From contig JAILKS010000022.1 in assembly GCA_024693715.1 (NCBI GenBank), forward strand, positions 1-64,000: DNA of 64,000 nucleotides, written 5' to 3'. The DNA is from Treponema sp. GTDB lineage: Bacteria; Spirochaetota; Spirochaetia; Treponematales; Treponemataceae. Numbering within the stretch: the first letter of the stretch is position 1; each line of letters opens with the position of its first letter. Both the position numbers and the translations under genes were made by a program. The notes beneath the pieces were generated by a model. It did not search any database and was not told where the DNA came from. It saw only the letters and a list, made by a program, of their open reading frames with translations. This document shows positions 34,930 through 44,005 of the stretch, one piece after another.

Positions 34930-37647
34930 ATGGCAGACAATTTAATTCAATCAGTACAGGACATGCTCAAGGAAGAAACCTGGACACGCGCAACAATAAG
35001 CGGATACACACAAAATGATTTAAAAGAACTTGCTGATGTTTATTCAAAGGCAAAGGAACAGAACTGTATCAGTGAAATTTATACAATCTGTGAAGAGCAT
35101 CTTTCGCACACAAAAGACAGTATCATTGCATTATTTTTCCATGGAATAATTTCATTACAGGAAAATTCCATTGACAACTCCTCGTTAGAAACTCTTGTAG
35201 ACATTTTCCAGAAAAATCACAAGGAAGCAATTGTTTCCTACCTTTGTGAATTCATTCTTGACGATAATCCTGAAAATCTTTTTGCCTTAAGAACACTTGC
35301 TAACACTTATCTTCAGGATAACAATGAAAAAGTCTGGGAATTATATACTCAAATTGTAAATCTTGATAAAACAGAAGCTGACCTCGCAAAAACTCTTGCA
35401 GAACATCTTGAAGCTGCCGGTGATACGAACAATGCATACAACTACTACAAAAAAGCCATTTTAAGATATAACAAGCTTGGAAATTACAACGGTGTAAAGG
35501 AAATATGGACAAAGCTTGTTCAAATCAATCCTGAAAAAAATGACTTCTTCAAGCTTACCTGCCAGAAAATCGCAAAACAGTTCGGAGATTTAAAGACAAC
35601 TACTCTCATGCAGGAGCTTTATGACTGGAATAAGGCAAACGGCAGATGGGATATGGCAATTTCAATCTTAAAGAGAAATCTTGAAATTGAACCGAAAGAT
35701 ACATGGGCCAGAAAAGAACTTACTGACTGTTACAGAAACAAATATTCTAATCACAGTCATCTGGAAGATTACATCAAATCTTCAAATTTAACTCAGAATT
35801 ACAGAAACGTTTTTGAAGCCATCAACGATTTTGAAAAACACATCGCTTTTGATAAAGGCACCTTTGTTTTCCATCAGAAATGGGGTGTAGGTATAATCAG
35901 AAAGCTTGAACATGATATTCTTACAATCAATTTCGGAAAGAAAAAAGGTATTCATGAAATTGCACTTAAGATGGCTGTTACTGCACTTAAACCTCTTGCA
36001 AACGACCATATCTGGGTAATCAAGGCAAGATGTACAGACCTTAAGGCACTTAAAAAGGATGTAAAAGACAATCCTGCAAAATATCTTAAAATCATCATAC
36101 AGAGCTATGACAATCACTGTGATCTTAAACGCATAAAGTCTGAACTCGTAGATCAGATTCTTACAGCAGGTGAATGGACTTCATGGAGTAACGCAGCAAA
36201 AAAAATCCTCGAAAACGACAATATGTTCAGCGTAGATTCAAATAACATCAACTGCTACACTGTTCACGAAAATGAATTGTCTTCAGAAGAAAAACACTTT
36301 AATGAATTTGAAGCTCAAAAGGAATTCTTCCCTCGCGTTGATATCCTCATGAAATATGTAAAAGAAGTACAGGATGATGAAGGTCCGGATCTTACCAGTG
36401 AAGATTTCAACGACAAAATGTACAACTATTTCACCAACCGTCTTAAGAATATCCAGAATGTTGATGAATATGTAATTGCATCATATCTTATAGTACGAAA
36501 GCTTTCTGCAATTGAAAAACAGATTGCTTATCCTGTAAAAGAAACTTTTGCAGAACTTTATGGAAGACTCGAAGATCCGCGAAAAACTTACGATGCCCTT
36601 AAAGATACAAAAAATACAACGCTCAAGAAGGATTTCATTGAGTGCATAAAAATGCTTCCTGACTGGCACACTCAGTATCTCAGACTGTTCCCTAATATTC
36701 TAGACGGTGGAATCATCAAAACACTTATTGAAAACGGCTTTACAGAAGATGTACAGAAATTCGTTCGCACAAGCTTTACTTACTACAAGGATTATAAGGA
36801 AACAGTTTTATTCTTCTTTGAAAACTGCAAGGATGAGGAATGGTTTATAAATGCGGGCATCCCGACTGAAAAACAGCTCATCACTCTTATAAACATCATT
36901 GATCTTACCTTCAAGAAAATCAATGCTCATGTTGATTCAACTGAAAACAAAAAGTTGAATAAAAAGGCAACAGAGCTTCTCTTTGATAAGGAATATCTTT
37001 ACGATTATATTTTCAATAAAGATGAAGATACTGTTAAAAAATTCTACACAATGATTGATGATATAATTGACATTGACCCTTCATACAAGGAAAAAACACG
37101 CCATAAAATTTCTGAAAAATATCCTAACTTCAAATTCCCTACTTCAAGCGAAAAATCTTCTAAATCAACAGGCGGCATGATTGTAACTGCTGCTAAACTT
37201 GAAGAAAAGAAAGCAGAACTTGACAGAATCCAAAACGTTGAACTTCCTGCTAATGCAAAGGATGTTGCAGATGCACGTGCAAAGGGCGACTTAAAGGAAA
37301 ATGCAGAATACAAGGCAGCAAGAGAACAGCAGCACATGCTCAACCTTTCACTTGCAAAGCTTCAGGAAGAATTGAATCGTGCTACAGTTTTCGATCCTAC
37401 AACTGTTTCCGCATCTACAATTTCCTTCGGAACAGAAGTTACACTGCACAATAATAAGACAAATGAAGATGAAACTTATACGATTCTTGGACCATGGGAA
37501 TCTGATCCTGAAAAGAACATCATTTCTTATATGTCACCGTTCGGCAATGCAATTCTTGAACGAACTGTAAATGAAGAGATGACCTTTAAGGTAAATGATA
37601 AGGAATACGACTACACTGTAAAAAATATTAAGAAAGCTTCTTTGTAG
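34930..37647 (+). CDS. greA: Giant GreA-type transcription elongation factor
   Basis: The last 155 of 905 residues are a complete GreA: a coiled coil with the acidic tip ADARAKGDLKENAEYKAARE (the Asp and Glu that reach the RNA polymerase active site) and the FKBP-like domain ISFGTEVTLHNNKTNEDETY, YMSPFGNAIL. GreA helps backtracked RNA polymerase cleave its transcript. The preceding 740 or so residues are helical with TPR-like segments in the first 270 (FALRTLANTYLQDNNEKVWEL, NNAYNYYKKAILRYNKLGNY) and a basic beta patch near 310 (FHQKWGVGIIRKLEHD). Ordinary GreA has about 158 residues. I recall comparably long GreA proteins in spirochaetes. AGGAG precedes the ATG. Confidence 0.9.
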   Translation: MADNLIQSVQDMLKEETWTRATISGYTQNDLKELADVYSKAKEQNCISEIYTICEEHLSHTKDSIIALFFHGIISLQENSIDNSSLETLVDIFQKNHKEAIVSYLCEFILDDNPENLFALRTLANTYLQDNNEKVWELYTQIVNLDKTEADLAKTLAEHLEAAGDTNNAYNYYKKAILRYNKLGNYNGVKEIWTKLVQINPEKNDFFKLTCQKIAKQFGDLKTTTLMQELYDWNKANGRWDMAISILKRNLEIEPKDTWARKELTDCYRNKYSNHSHLEDYIKSSNLTQNYRNVFEAINDFEKHIAFDKGTFVFHQKWGVGIIRKLEHDILTINFGKKKGIHEIALKMAVTALKPLANDHIWVIKARCTDLKALKKDVKDNPAKYLKIIIQSYDNHCDLKRIKSELVDQILTAGEWTSWSNAAKKILENDNMFSVDSNNINCYTVHENELSSEEKHFNEFEAQKEFFPRVDILMKYVKEVQDDEGPDLTSEDFNDKMYNYFTNRLKNIQNVDEYVIASYLIVRKLSAIEKQIAYPVKETFAELYGRLEDPRKTYDALKDTKNTTLKKDFIECIKMLPDWHTQYLRLFPNILDGGIIKTLIENGFTEDVQKFVRTSFTYYKDYKETVLFFFENCKDEEWFINAGIPTEKQLITLINIIDLTFKKINAHVDSTENKKLNKKATELLFDKEYLYDYIFNKDEDTVKKFYTMIDDIIDIDPSYKEKTRHKISEKYPNFKFPTSSEKSSKSTGGMIVTAAKLEEKKAELDRIQNVELPANAKDVADARAKGDLKENAEYKAAREQQHMLNLSLAKLQEELNRATVFDPTTVSASTISFGTEVTLHNNKTNEDETYTILGPWESDPEKNIISYMSPFGNAILERTVNEEMTFKVNDKEYDYTVKNIKKASL

Positions 37648-37670
37648 TCTGTAAAATTCATTGAACGTTA

Positions 37671-38420
37671 TTACAGGCGTGGGTTTCTTGAATTCTTGAT
37701 TTCAAGATTTTCATCCCACGTCTGTATTATTTTAACACCGCTTGAAGTTCCTATTCTGTCTGCCCCTGCTTCAAGCATTGCAACTGCCATCGAAACAGTG
37801 CGGATGCCGCCGGAAGCCTTAACGCCCATATCTTCTCCAACTGTATCTCTCATAAGCTTTACATGATGTTCAGATGCACCGTTAGGAAGAAGAGTTCCGT
37901 CTTTATCTTTTGGAGAAGCAAAACCGGTTGAAGTTTTAACAAAATCAGCTCCTGCTTTTTTAGCACAAAGACAGCAGTTCACTATTTCTGAATCCTCAAG
38001 AAAACAGGTTTCTAAAATAACCTTAACTAAAATCTTTTTATTGAGCTTTTCACCGCATTTACGTGCTTCTTTAACAACAGCAGCAATATCACTTCCTGCA
38101 ACAGTATAACGTCCGTCTTTAACTGCACCGATATTTATAACCATATCAACTTCATCGGCTCCATTCAAAACTGCATCCTTTGTTTCTGCAACCTTTGATT
38201 TTGTTGAGCCTGAGCCAAGAGGAAAACCTATTACCGTGCAAACCTTTACGCCAGAATCTTTTAGTGCAGTTGCCGCTAAAGGAACAAAATATGAATTTAC
38301 ACATACAGAAGCAAATTTATTATTTACCGCTTCCTGACATAAAATCATAATATCATTAACACCCGCACAGGGATTCAACAAGGTATGGTCGATATACGAC
38401 GCTATCTGTTCTTTATTCAT
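37671..38420 (-). CDS. deoC: Deoxyribose-phosphate aldolase
   Basis: The 249-residue class I aldolase splits deoxyribose-5-phosphate into acetaldehyde and glyceraldehyde-3-phosphate. It has IASYIDHTLLNP, EVDMVINIGAVKDGRY, KILVKVILETCFL with the Schiff-base region, DFVKTSTGFASPKDKDG and VKASGGIRT. The frame extends 12 codons further, but ATG 38420 fits the family. The C-terminal tail (KNSRNPRL) goes beyond the usual end and is encoded by a hairpin shared with the greA terminator. Confidence 0.94.
   Translation of the reverse strand: MNKEQIASYIDHTLLNPCAGVNDIMILCQEAVNNKFASVCVNSYFVPLAATALKDSGVKVCTVIGFPLGSGSTKSKVAETKDAVLNGADEVDMVINIGAVKDGRYTVAGSDIAAVVKEARKCGEKLNKKILVKVILETCFLEDSEIVNCCLCAKKAGADFVKTSTGFASPKDKDGTLLPNGASEHHVKLMRDTVGEDMGVKASGGIRTVSMAVAMLEAGADRIGTSSGVKIIQTWDENLEIKNSRNPRL
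37673..37731 (+). terminator. Hairpin inside the deoC 3' end, likely terminator for greA
   Basis: ACAGGCGTGGG (37673-37683) pairs with CCCACGTCTGT (37715-37725) over 11 bp, with an inner TCTTGAA/TTCAAGA stem. On the plus strand it is followed by ATTATTTT, a weak U-tract. The hairpin is also the last 18 or so codons of convergent deoC. Confidence 0.5.
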
Positions 38421-38487
38421 GCAGAAAATTATACAAAAGGAATAAAAATATTGCAAATAATAAGTAACTATTTTTCTTAATTAGTAT

Positions 38488-38516
38488 TTGCATAATATAA
38501 CTATATGTTGTATTAT
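38488..38516 (+). promoter_or_regulatory. Promoter of the ferredoxin gene
   Basis: TTGCAT (38488-38493), 17 bp, TATTAT (38511-38516). Confidence 0.65.
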
Positions 38517-38549
38517 TTTAATGAATATTATTTTTATGGGAGTAAACGA

Positions 38550-38720
38550 ATGGCATTTAAAATTACAGATGCTTGTGTTAACTGCGGTGCTTGTGAAGGT
38601 GACTGTCCAGTTGGAGCTATTGTTGAACAGGGCGACAAGAGAGTAATCGAAGCTGACAAATGTATCAGCTGTGGTTCTTGTGCTGCTTCTTGTCCTACAG
38701 AAGCTATAACAGAAGAATAA
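38550..38720 (+). CDS. 2[4Fe-4S] ferredoxin
   Basis: The 56-residue protein carries two complete C-x2-C-x2-C-x3-C-P motifs, CVNCGACEGDCPVGAI and CISCGSCAASCPTEAI, as in clostridial ferredoxins. It shuttles low-potential electrons in fermentative metabolism, for example to pyruvate:ferredoxin oxidoreductase or hydrogenase. The frame is open from 38505, but GGGAG sits 7 nt before ATG 38550, which starts the family. It has its own promoter and terminator, so it is a single-gene transcript. Confidence 0.95.
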   Translation: MAFKITDACVNCGACEGDCPVGAIVEQGDKRVIEADKCISCGSCAASCPTEAITEE

Positions 38721-38742
38721 TAGAATTTAATAATTCTTTATA

Positions 38743-38777
38743 AAGGTTTCTGACATAAGTTCAGGAACCTTTTTTTA
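38743..38777 (+). terminator. Rho-independent terminator after ferredoxin
   Basis: AAGGTTTCTGA (38743-38753) pairs with TCAGGAACCTT (38761-38771), one mismatch or wobble, followed by a run of T to 38776. Confidence 0.88.
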
Positions 38778-38800
38778 CTTTATTTGTTATATTACATAGT

Positions 38801-39190
38801 ATGAATAACTCAAAAACCAATATAAAATCAACTTTTTTTAATACACTTAAATTTATACTTTTAATCATTTCATGCATCGCAGCAGCAGTCATCTTTGTAT
38901 GGCCGTTATGGAAATTTGCTACAGGAGTGCCGAAAATATATACGGTCATAGTACTGCTTCTTCTTTGTGGCGCGCTGATTTATTTTGCAGTAAGAAAAAT
39001 AATGAAAACTCCTGTTAAAAAAACAATTCAGTTTTTCATTAACCTTGCACTGATTGTTTCGGGATTTTCTTTAAGCATAAAATCGGTTTTTGATGAACGA
39101 CAGCTGCTTTCCATCCTGATTTTAGTAATAATGATTATTCTGATAACAATTTTTAATATTCTGATGAATCGGATAAAAAATGAAAAATAA
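38801..39190 (+). CDS. Small multi-pass membrane protein
   Basis: The 129-residue protein has about four hydrophobic helices (near 14-35, 43-62, 72-90 and 98-118) separated by short Lys-rich loops. No family recognised. It overlaps the M23 peptidase gene by 11 nt, so the two are translationally coupled and it may help that peptidase or the cell wall machinery. The ATG has no Shine-Dalgarno sequence and is 7 nt after TATATT. Confidence 0.7.
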   Translation: MNNSKTNIKSTFFNTLKFILLIISCIAAAVIFVWPLWKFATGVPKIYTVIVLLLLCGALIYFAVRKIMKTPVKKTIQFFINLALIVSGFSLSIKSVFDERQLLSILILVIMIILITIFNILMNRIKNEK

Positions 39191-40124
39191 AAGATTATCT
39201 GCTGTTATTATCTTTTGTTTATTTTCATCACTTTTTACTCAGTCAAAAACAAAGGAATTTAAAACAGTAAATGTTACGCTGTCCCACATTCCGGTCCTTA
39301 CAGAGCTTCAGTCACGAAATCCGATGTTCAAAGAATATTCATATATTGTAAGCGACAACTATAAGCTCATGGCAGGTGAAAAAGAACCCGACATGATTTT
39401 TTTCAAATATAAGGTAACAGAAGATTTTAATATCCTTCAGCTTGCTTCCAGATGCAACATTCCATATGACACCATCGCATCATTAAATTCACTTGAAAAT
39501 ACAGATGATTCAATCAAAGGAAAAACTCTTATTCTTCCAACCGTACCAGGCCTTTTCATTACAAAAAATAAAGGAATAACTGCACTTGAAATTCTTTTAC
39601 GAGAAGATTATTTTAATGAGCTTAATCCTGAAAAATGCATATGCTATGTCATAAACGGAAAAAGTTATATTTTTCTTCCTGATAAAAGATTTTCACCTAC
39701 CGAACGCGCATTTTTTCTTGATGCAGGCTTCAGATTGCCTCTGGACAGAAATTCCTTCTGGATTTCATCAGATTTTGGCAACAGAAAACAACCGTTTACC
39801 GGTGAATGGAAAAAACACAACGGAATAGATTTTGCCGCAAACACAGGAACAAAGGTTTACGCAGTAAAAAACGGACGGGTTATAGCTGCAGTAAAAAACG
39901 ACCCTACTTTCGGCAATTATATAATAATAAGTCATGATAACGGAAAGGTCTCAAGCGTTTATGCACATCTTTCTAAAATGAACGTCCAGTTATCTGATGA
40001 AGTAAAAAAAGGAGATGTAATAGGCTACGTAGGACAGACAGGCATGGCAACAGGACCCCACCTGCATTTTGAAATACGTCAGGGCGGTGTTCCGCAGGAT
40101 CCTTCAATAAAATTAAAATTGTAG
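39180..40124 (+). CDS. Secreted LysM-M23 murein endopeptidase
   Basis: The 314-residue product has a signal peptide (about 1-20). A LysM-like peptidoglycan-binding segment lies near 80-125 (KVTEDFNILQLASRCNIPYD, IASLNSLENTDDSIKGKTLILP). The C-terminal LytM/M23 domain has HNGIDFAANTGTKVYAV (H-x3-D), HLSKMNVQLSDEVKKGDVIGYVG and GPHLHFEIR (H-x-H), the full zinc site. It should cut peptide cross-links in the cell wall. Complete catalytic residues suggest an active enzyme rather than an activator. It sits in an envelope cluster that leads towards the PBP gene. Confidence 0.9.
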   Translation: MKNKRLSAVIIFCLFSSLFTQSKTKEFKTVNVTLSHIPVLTELQSRNPMFKEYSYIVSDNYKLMAGEKEPDMIFFKYKVTEDFNILQLASRCNIPYDTIASLNSLENTDDSIKGKTLILPTVPGLFITKNKGITALEILLREDYFNELNPEKCICYVINGKSYIFLPDKRFSPTERAFFLDAGFRLPLDRNSFWISSDFGNRKQPFTGEWKKHNGIDFAANTGTKVYAVKNGRVIAAVKNDPTFGNYIIISHDNGKVSSVYAHLSKMNVQLSDEVKKGDVIGYVGQTGMATGPHLHFEIRQGGVPQDPSIKLKL

Positions 40125-40138
40125 TTATACTAAAAAAA

Positions 40139-41125
40139 ATGAGAGAAAAAAAATTATTATTATCTGTTATCATCTTTTCATTAACCGTAAATGCTTTTAC
40201 ACAATCGTTCAGAATTAATAAAACTAAGTTCGTAAACCTTACAAAGGATGTTGAATTTTCTTCATCAGTAAAAATGAACATAAACGATGCGCTTGTTGTT
40301 TTCATTCCCGAAGAACGCCCTTACATGAATGGAATCGAAATAAAAATCTCAATTCCCGAAAAAGTTGCAATAACAAGAAATTCCTGTCAGCTTGAGCTTT
40401 ATGATAGCGTAAAGCCTGCTCCAAGCAGCGATCAGATTGACTATTCCGGAAATAAAATCTTTCAGGGAATAATCCCCGGTAAATTCACATGGATTGTGCA
40501 GATTCCCTTCACCGCAGAATCAAAAAAAATCAGAACAAATCAATATACTACAAAAATTGATTCGATTCCTGACCTTAAAAACAACTATCTTTTTATACGC
40601 CTGAACCAGCTTTTGCCAAAGAGCGATGAAACTCTTTCTGATGCAGAATTTACGATGACTGTATCACCGGTTTTTGCAAATAACGGAAGCCTTTCCCTAA
40701 GCATTCTTTCTGACGGGCAGAAAATCAACCGCTGCTCTATTTTAATCGATGACGTTCCTTATAATCTTGAAAGCTGCATAAACGGAATTACCCTTTCTTC
40801 AGGACTGCATACAGTTGCCGTAATTTCAGAACAGTATCGAACTGAAGTAAGAACAGTAAGAATTGAACAGGCACGTCTTACAAACCTTACAATAATACTA
40901 AAAAGCATTGAACCTACCCTTATTGTTACTGCACCAAACAATGTTTCTGTTTTTATTGACGGAAATCAATGTAATTCTACCGGAAAAGAGTTTTTCATAA
41001 CAGAAGGTGATCATAACCTGAAATTCAAAATCGGAAACTATGAATTAATGCGTACAATCAATGTAATAAAGGGAAAAACCTATAAAGTTGAACTTACATT
41101 TGACGTACAGATTACTGAACAATAA
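40139..41125 (+). CDS. Secreted beta-rich protein with PEGA-like C-terminus
   Basis: The 328-residue product has a signal peptide (about 1-22, ending near NAFTQS). The first 200 residues are beta-rich with no family I know. The C-terminal 120 residues contain two PEGA-like repeats: CSILIDDVPYNLESCINGITLSSGLHTVAV and VSVFIDGNQCNSTGKEFFITEGDHNLKF in outline. PEGA repeats occur in surface-layer and wall-associated proteins. It follows the M23 gene by 14 nt and is probably co-transcribed. Confidence 0.7.
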   Translation: MREKKLLLSVIIFSLTVNAFTQSFRINKTKFVNLTKDVEFSSSVKMNINDALVVFIPEERPYMNGIEIKISIPEKVAITRNSCQLELYDSVKPAPSSDQIDYSGNKIFQGIIPGKFTWIVQIPFTAESKKIRTNQYTTKIDSIPDLKNNYLFIRLNQLLPKSDETLSDAEFTMTVSPVFANNGSLSLSILSDGQKINRCSILIDDVPYNLESCINGITLSSGLHTVAVISEQYRTEVRTVRIEQARLTNLTIILKSIEPTLIVTAPNNVSVFIDGNQCNSTGKEFFITEGDHNLKFKIGNYELMRTINVIKGKTYKVELTFDVQITEQ

Positions 41126-41211
41126 AAAGAATTGTTTTTTTACTTAAATTACCCTCAAAAAAATTATTTTTTCGATTAAAGATTCAGCACTTTCAGGTCG
41201 ATAATTAAAGT

Positions 41212-41289
41212 ATCGGGGGCATTTTCCCCTCCCACCCATGCTCCCGATTGCCTGATGGGCATGGCACGGTCTAGACCGTGCCTTTTTTT
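41212..41289 (+). ncRNA. Candidate small RNA with CU-rich loop
   Basis: A GATAAT box (41200-41205) predicts a start at about 41212. The RNA would open with a 10-bp stem (41212-41221 with 41239-41248) around a 17-nt loop TTTTCCCCTCCCACCCA. A strong terminator ends it at 41289, giving about 78 nt. CU-rich loops of this type pair with Shine-Dalgarno sequences in known trans-acting small RNAs. The -35 is weak, and an alternative pairing CCATGC/GCATGG (41236-41241 with 41259-41264) competes with the terminator stem, so a cis-acting switch is the other reading. Confidence 0.42.
41263..41289 (+). terminator. Strong rho-independent terminator
   Basis: GGCACGGT (41263-41270) and ACCGTGCC (41275-41282) form a perfect 8-bp stem with loop CTAG, followed by seven T. 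It ends either the upstream envelope operon or the candidate small RNA. Confidence 0.92.
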
Positions 41290-41323
41290 ATTTAACCGGC
41301 TTATGCAAAATCACTTTATATAG

Positions 41324-41352
41324 TTGAGTTACTCAATGATTTACTATATAAT
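41324..41352 (+). promoter_or_regulatory. Promoter of the PBP gene
   Basis: TTGAGT (41324-41329), 17 bp, TATAAT (41347-41352). The ATG at 41362 is 9 nt on, so the leader would be 2-4 nt with no Shine-Dalgarno sequence. Confidence 0.68.
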
Positions 41353-41361
41353 AGAAGTACT

Positions 41362-43992
41362 ATGAAAAACGGAAACGGTAGAAAAATAAAAATTTCAGCA
41401 GTAATAGTTTTAAGTCTTTTTTTTCTAGGCTCAATGGCTGCAGGTACAGCATTAGGCTCTTTGCTCGCGGAAACACAAAATGTAATTAATACCGAATATT
41501 TTACGGAATTCAATACAGCATTACCTACTAAAATTACTGATATAAACGGTGAACTTATCACGGAATTTACATCTGACGAAAAACGAGAAATCATTTCATA
41601 TCATGATTTACCTCAGCTTCTTGTAGATGCCCTCATTACACGTGAAGACCGTGTATTCTTTTCTCATCCCGGCTTTAATGCAAAGGCAATCATCCGTGCC
41701 CTTGCCGGACAGCTTTTTCATATAAGTCTTGGCGGTGGTTCTACCCTCACCCAGCAGATTGCAGGTACACTTTTCTGTGACCGTACAGAGATGTCAATTA
41801 CCCGAAAAATCCATGAATTGTGGTGGGCAATTCAGATGGAACGCCGTTTTACAAAAAATGAAATTCTTGAGCTTTACCTTAACAAGATATATTTTGGCGG
41901 TGGTACTTATGGTGTAAGTGCGGCTTCAAAATACTACTTTGGTCACAGCGCACAGGAAATTACTCCTGCAGAAGCGGCACTTCTCGTTATTCAGTTATCA
42001 AACCCTGCCTTCTATAATCCGTTCGATCATCCTGAACGTGCGATGGAAAGACAGCTTACTGTTTTGAACTCAATGGTTGACGCAGAATATATTTCACGCG
42101 TAGATGCAGATCTCTCGTACGATGAATACTGGGCTAATTTCGACTTTACAAGAACTTCAAAATCAGCATATATGATGCAGGATGATAAGGCACCATGGTT
42201 CAGTGAATATGTACGCCGTGAGCTTTCTGATTTAATCCGCGGTTCTGATGATATTTATTCAAGCGGATTCACAGTTAATACAACACTTAATCTCGAGCAT
42301 CAGTACATTGCGGAAAACGTAATGAAAAAATGGATAGACATAGGTAACAAGCGCTATAAAGCAGAAAAAGCGCAGAAAAGAAGCCTTGCATATCAAACAT
42401 ATATTCCATTTGCAGAGCTTCTTGCCGTAATGTATAACATTCCTCGTTTGAAGGTAGGACATCAGCGTGCCATTCAAAGGGCAAAAACAAATTATGTAAC
42501 AAACGTAAACCCTGTTGTAGATATGTTTGCAATGCTTACCGGTCAGGAGCCGATTAAGGAAGTTACAAATCAGGGTATAAAATTACTTAAAGATATAGAC
42601 AAGCAGAATATCATTGAGGGAACAATGGTTTCCATTCAGAATGATACGGGCTTTATAAATGCACTTGTCGGTGGAAGTAAATACGATAAGGATAATCAGT
42701 TTATCCGTGCGACACAGGCTCTTCTGCAGCCAGGTTCAACATTTAAACCGCTGTATTATTCTGCTGCCATTGATTCTAAAAAATTCACACCTACTACACA
42801 GATTTCAGATACACCGATTGTATTCCACACGGCAGATGGTAAACCTTATATTCCACAAAATTTCCGTGGAGAATGGGAAGGAAATGTTTCAGTTTATTAT
42901 GCCTTGATTCATTCCATGAACGTACCTTCTCTTAAGATTCTCGATGGAATTGGATTTGATTCAGCCATCAACCGTGCAATTGCACTTCTTGGTATTCCTG
43001 ACAACGAAATTGATTCACGTGCATTTGTTCCTGGATATCCTATTGGTCTTGGTGTATGTTCAATTCATCCTATTGAGCTTGCAAGAGCCTTCTCAATTTT
43101 TGCAAGCGGCGGAAAAGAAATTACTCCGATAGCAATACGAAATATTGAAAAAAGCAATGGAGATCTTTACCGCGACATAGAAGGTGAAATAATGCAGGCA
43201 CGCGAAGCAAAAGGTGAAGGTGCACAGGTTATTTCACGACAGACAGCCTTTGTAATGACAAAAATGCTTGAACAGACTGTAAGTGGAGGCGGTACATTAC
43301 AGGGACAGGATGAAAAATTCTTCTATACTGAATCTAACGGTAAAAAGAAAAAAATGCCTGCAGCAGGTAAAACAGGTACTACACAAAACTGGGCTGATGC
43401 ATGGACATGTGGATTTACTCCATACTATACTGCAGCCTTCTGGTTTGGATTTGACTCTCCCGGTAACTCTTTAGGATTAAATATTACAGGTGCGACCCTC
43501 GCCGGTCCTGCATGGGGTGAATTTTTTGGTGAAATTCACAGGGATCTTCCATATAAAGATTTCCCTAAGCCTGAAGACGGTGTAGTTCAGATGAAAGTCT
43601 GCAGTGTATCAGGGCAGCTTCTTTCTGCCGACTGTAATGAAGGAACTACAATCCAGTGGTATTTAAGCGGAACACAACCGACAAGGGTTTGTCCTGTTCA
43701 CACTAACAAAACAGGTCAGATTCTTGGTGAGGAACGATTAAAAAATGAAGATATACGTTCAGGACAAACCTGGGCAGAAAAAATTACAAGCGGTGGTCTT
43801 ACAACAGATTTAAGCTTCCTCGATGATGATTATGATACAACAAGCGGTTCAAAGAAAAACACAAATACTAATCATCAGAATTATTTCTTTGAGGACGAAG
43901 ACGAAATTGAAGAACACGATGAAGAAGAAGAAGAAGATGATGATGATGATGAGGATGAGGATGAAGATAATTACAATTTCTTAATGGAATAG
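41362..43992 (+). CDS. Class A penicillin-binding protein (PBP1A-like)
   Basis: The 876-residue protein has one N-terminal membrane helix (about 10-32). The GT51 glycosyltransferase domain shows REDRVFFSHPGFNAKAIIRA, GGGSTLTQQIAGTLF and KNEILELYLNKIYFGGGTYGV. The transpeptidase domain has the SxxK serine in GSTFKPLYYSA, SMN in IHSMNVPSLK and KTG in AAGKTGTTQNWADAW. It builds and cross-links peptidoglycan. The C-terminus ends in an acidic tail of about 40 residues encoded by GAA/GAT repeats. It probably shares its transcript with the ParB-like gene 13 nt downstream. Confidence 0.94.
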   Translation: MKNGNGRKIKISAVIVLSLFFLGSMAAGTALGSLLAETQNVINTEYFTEFNTALPTKITDINGELITEFTSDEKREIISYHDLPQLLVDALITREDRVFFSHPGFNAKAIIRALAGQLFHISLGGGSTLTQQIAGTLFCDRTEMSITRKIHELWWAIQMERRFTKNEILELYLNKIYFGGGTYGVSAASKYYFGHSAQEITPAEAALLVIQLSNPAFYNPFDHPERAMERQLTVLNSMVDAEYISRVDADLSYDEYWANFDFTRTSKSAYMMQDDKAPWFSEYVRRELSDLIRGSDDIYSSGFTVNTTLNLEHQYIAENVMKKWIDIGNKRYKAEKAQKRSLAYQTYIPFAELLAVMYNIPRLKVGHQRAIQRAKTNYVTNVNPVVDMFAMLTGQEPIKEVTNQGIKLLKDIDKQNIIEGTMVSIQNDTGFINALVGGSKYDKDNQFIRATQALLQPGSTFKPLYYSAAIDSKKFTPTTQISDTPIVFHTADGKPYIPQNFRGEWEGNVSVYYALIHSMNVPSLKILDGIGFDSAINRAIALLGIPDNEIDSRAFVPGYPIGLGVCSIHPIELARAFSIFASGGKEITPIAIRNIEKSNGDLYRDIEGEIMQAREAKGEGAQVISRQTAFVMTKMLEQTVSGGGTLQGQDEKFFYTESNGKKKKMPAAGKTGTTQNWADAWTCGFTPYYTAAFWFGFDSPGNSLGLNITGATLAGPAWGEFFGEIHRDLPYKDFPKPEDGVVQMKVCSVSGQLLSADCNEGTTIQWYLSGTQPTRVCPVHTNKTGQILGEERLKNEDIRSGQTWAEKITSGGLTTDLSFLDDDYDTTSGSKKNTNTNHQNYFFEDEDEIEEHDEEEEEDDDDDEDEDEDNYNFLME
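43921..43968 (+). repeat. GAA/GAT trinucleotide tract in the PBP acidic tail
   Basis: Five GAA codons, five GAT codons and then alternating GAG/GAT and GAA/GAT. Triplet slippage here would change tail length without breaking the frame. Confidence 0.8.
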
Positions 43993-44005
43993 GAAGAGAG
44001 GTCAT

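Noticed and set aside
43921..43968. CRISPR-like short repeats
   Set aside because: It is an uninterrupted coding triplet tract with no spacers.
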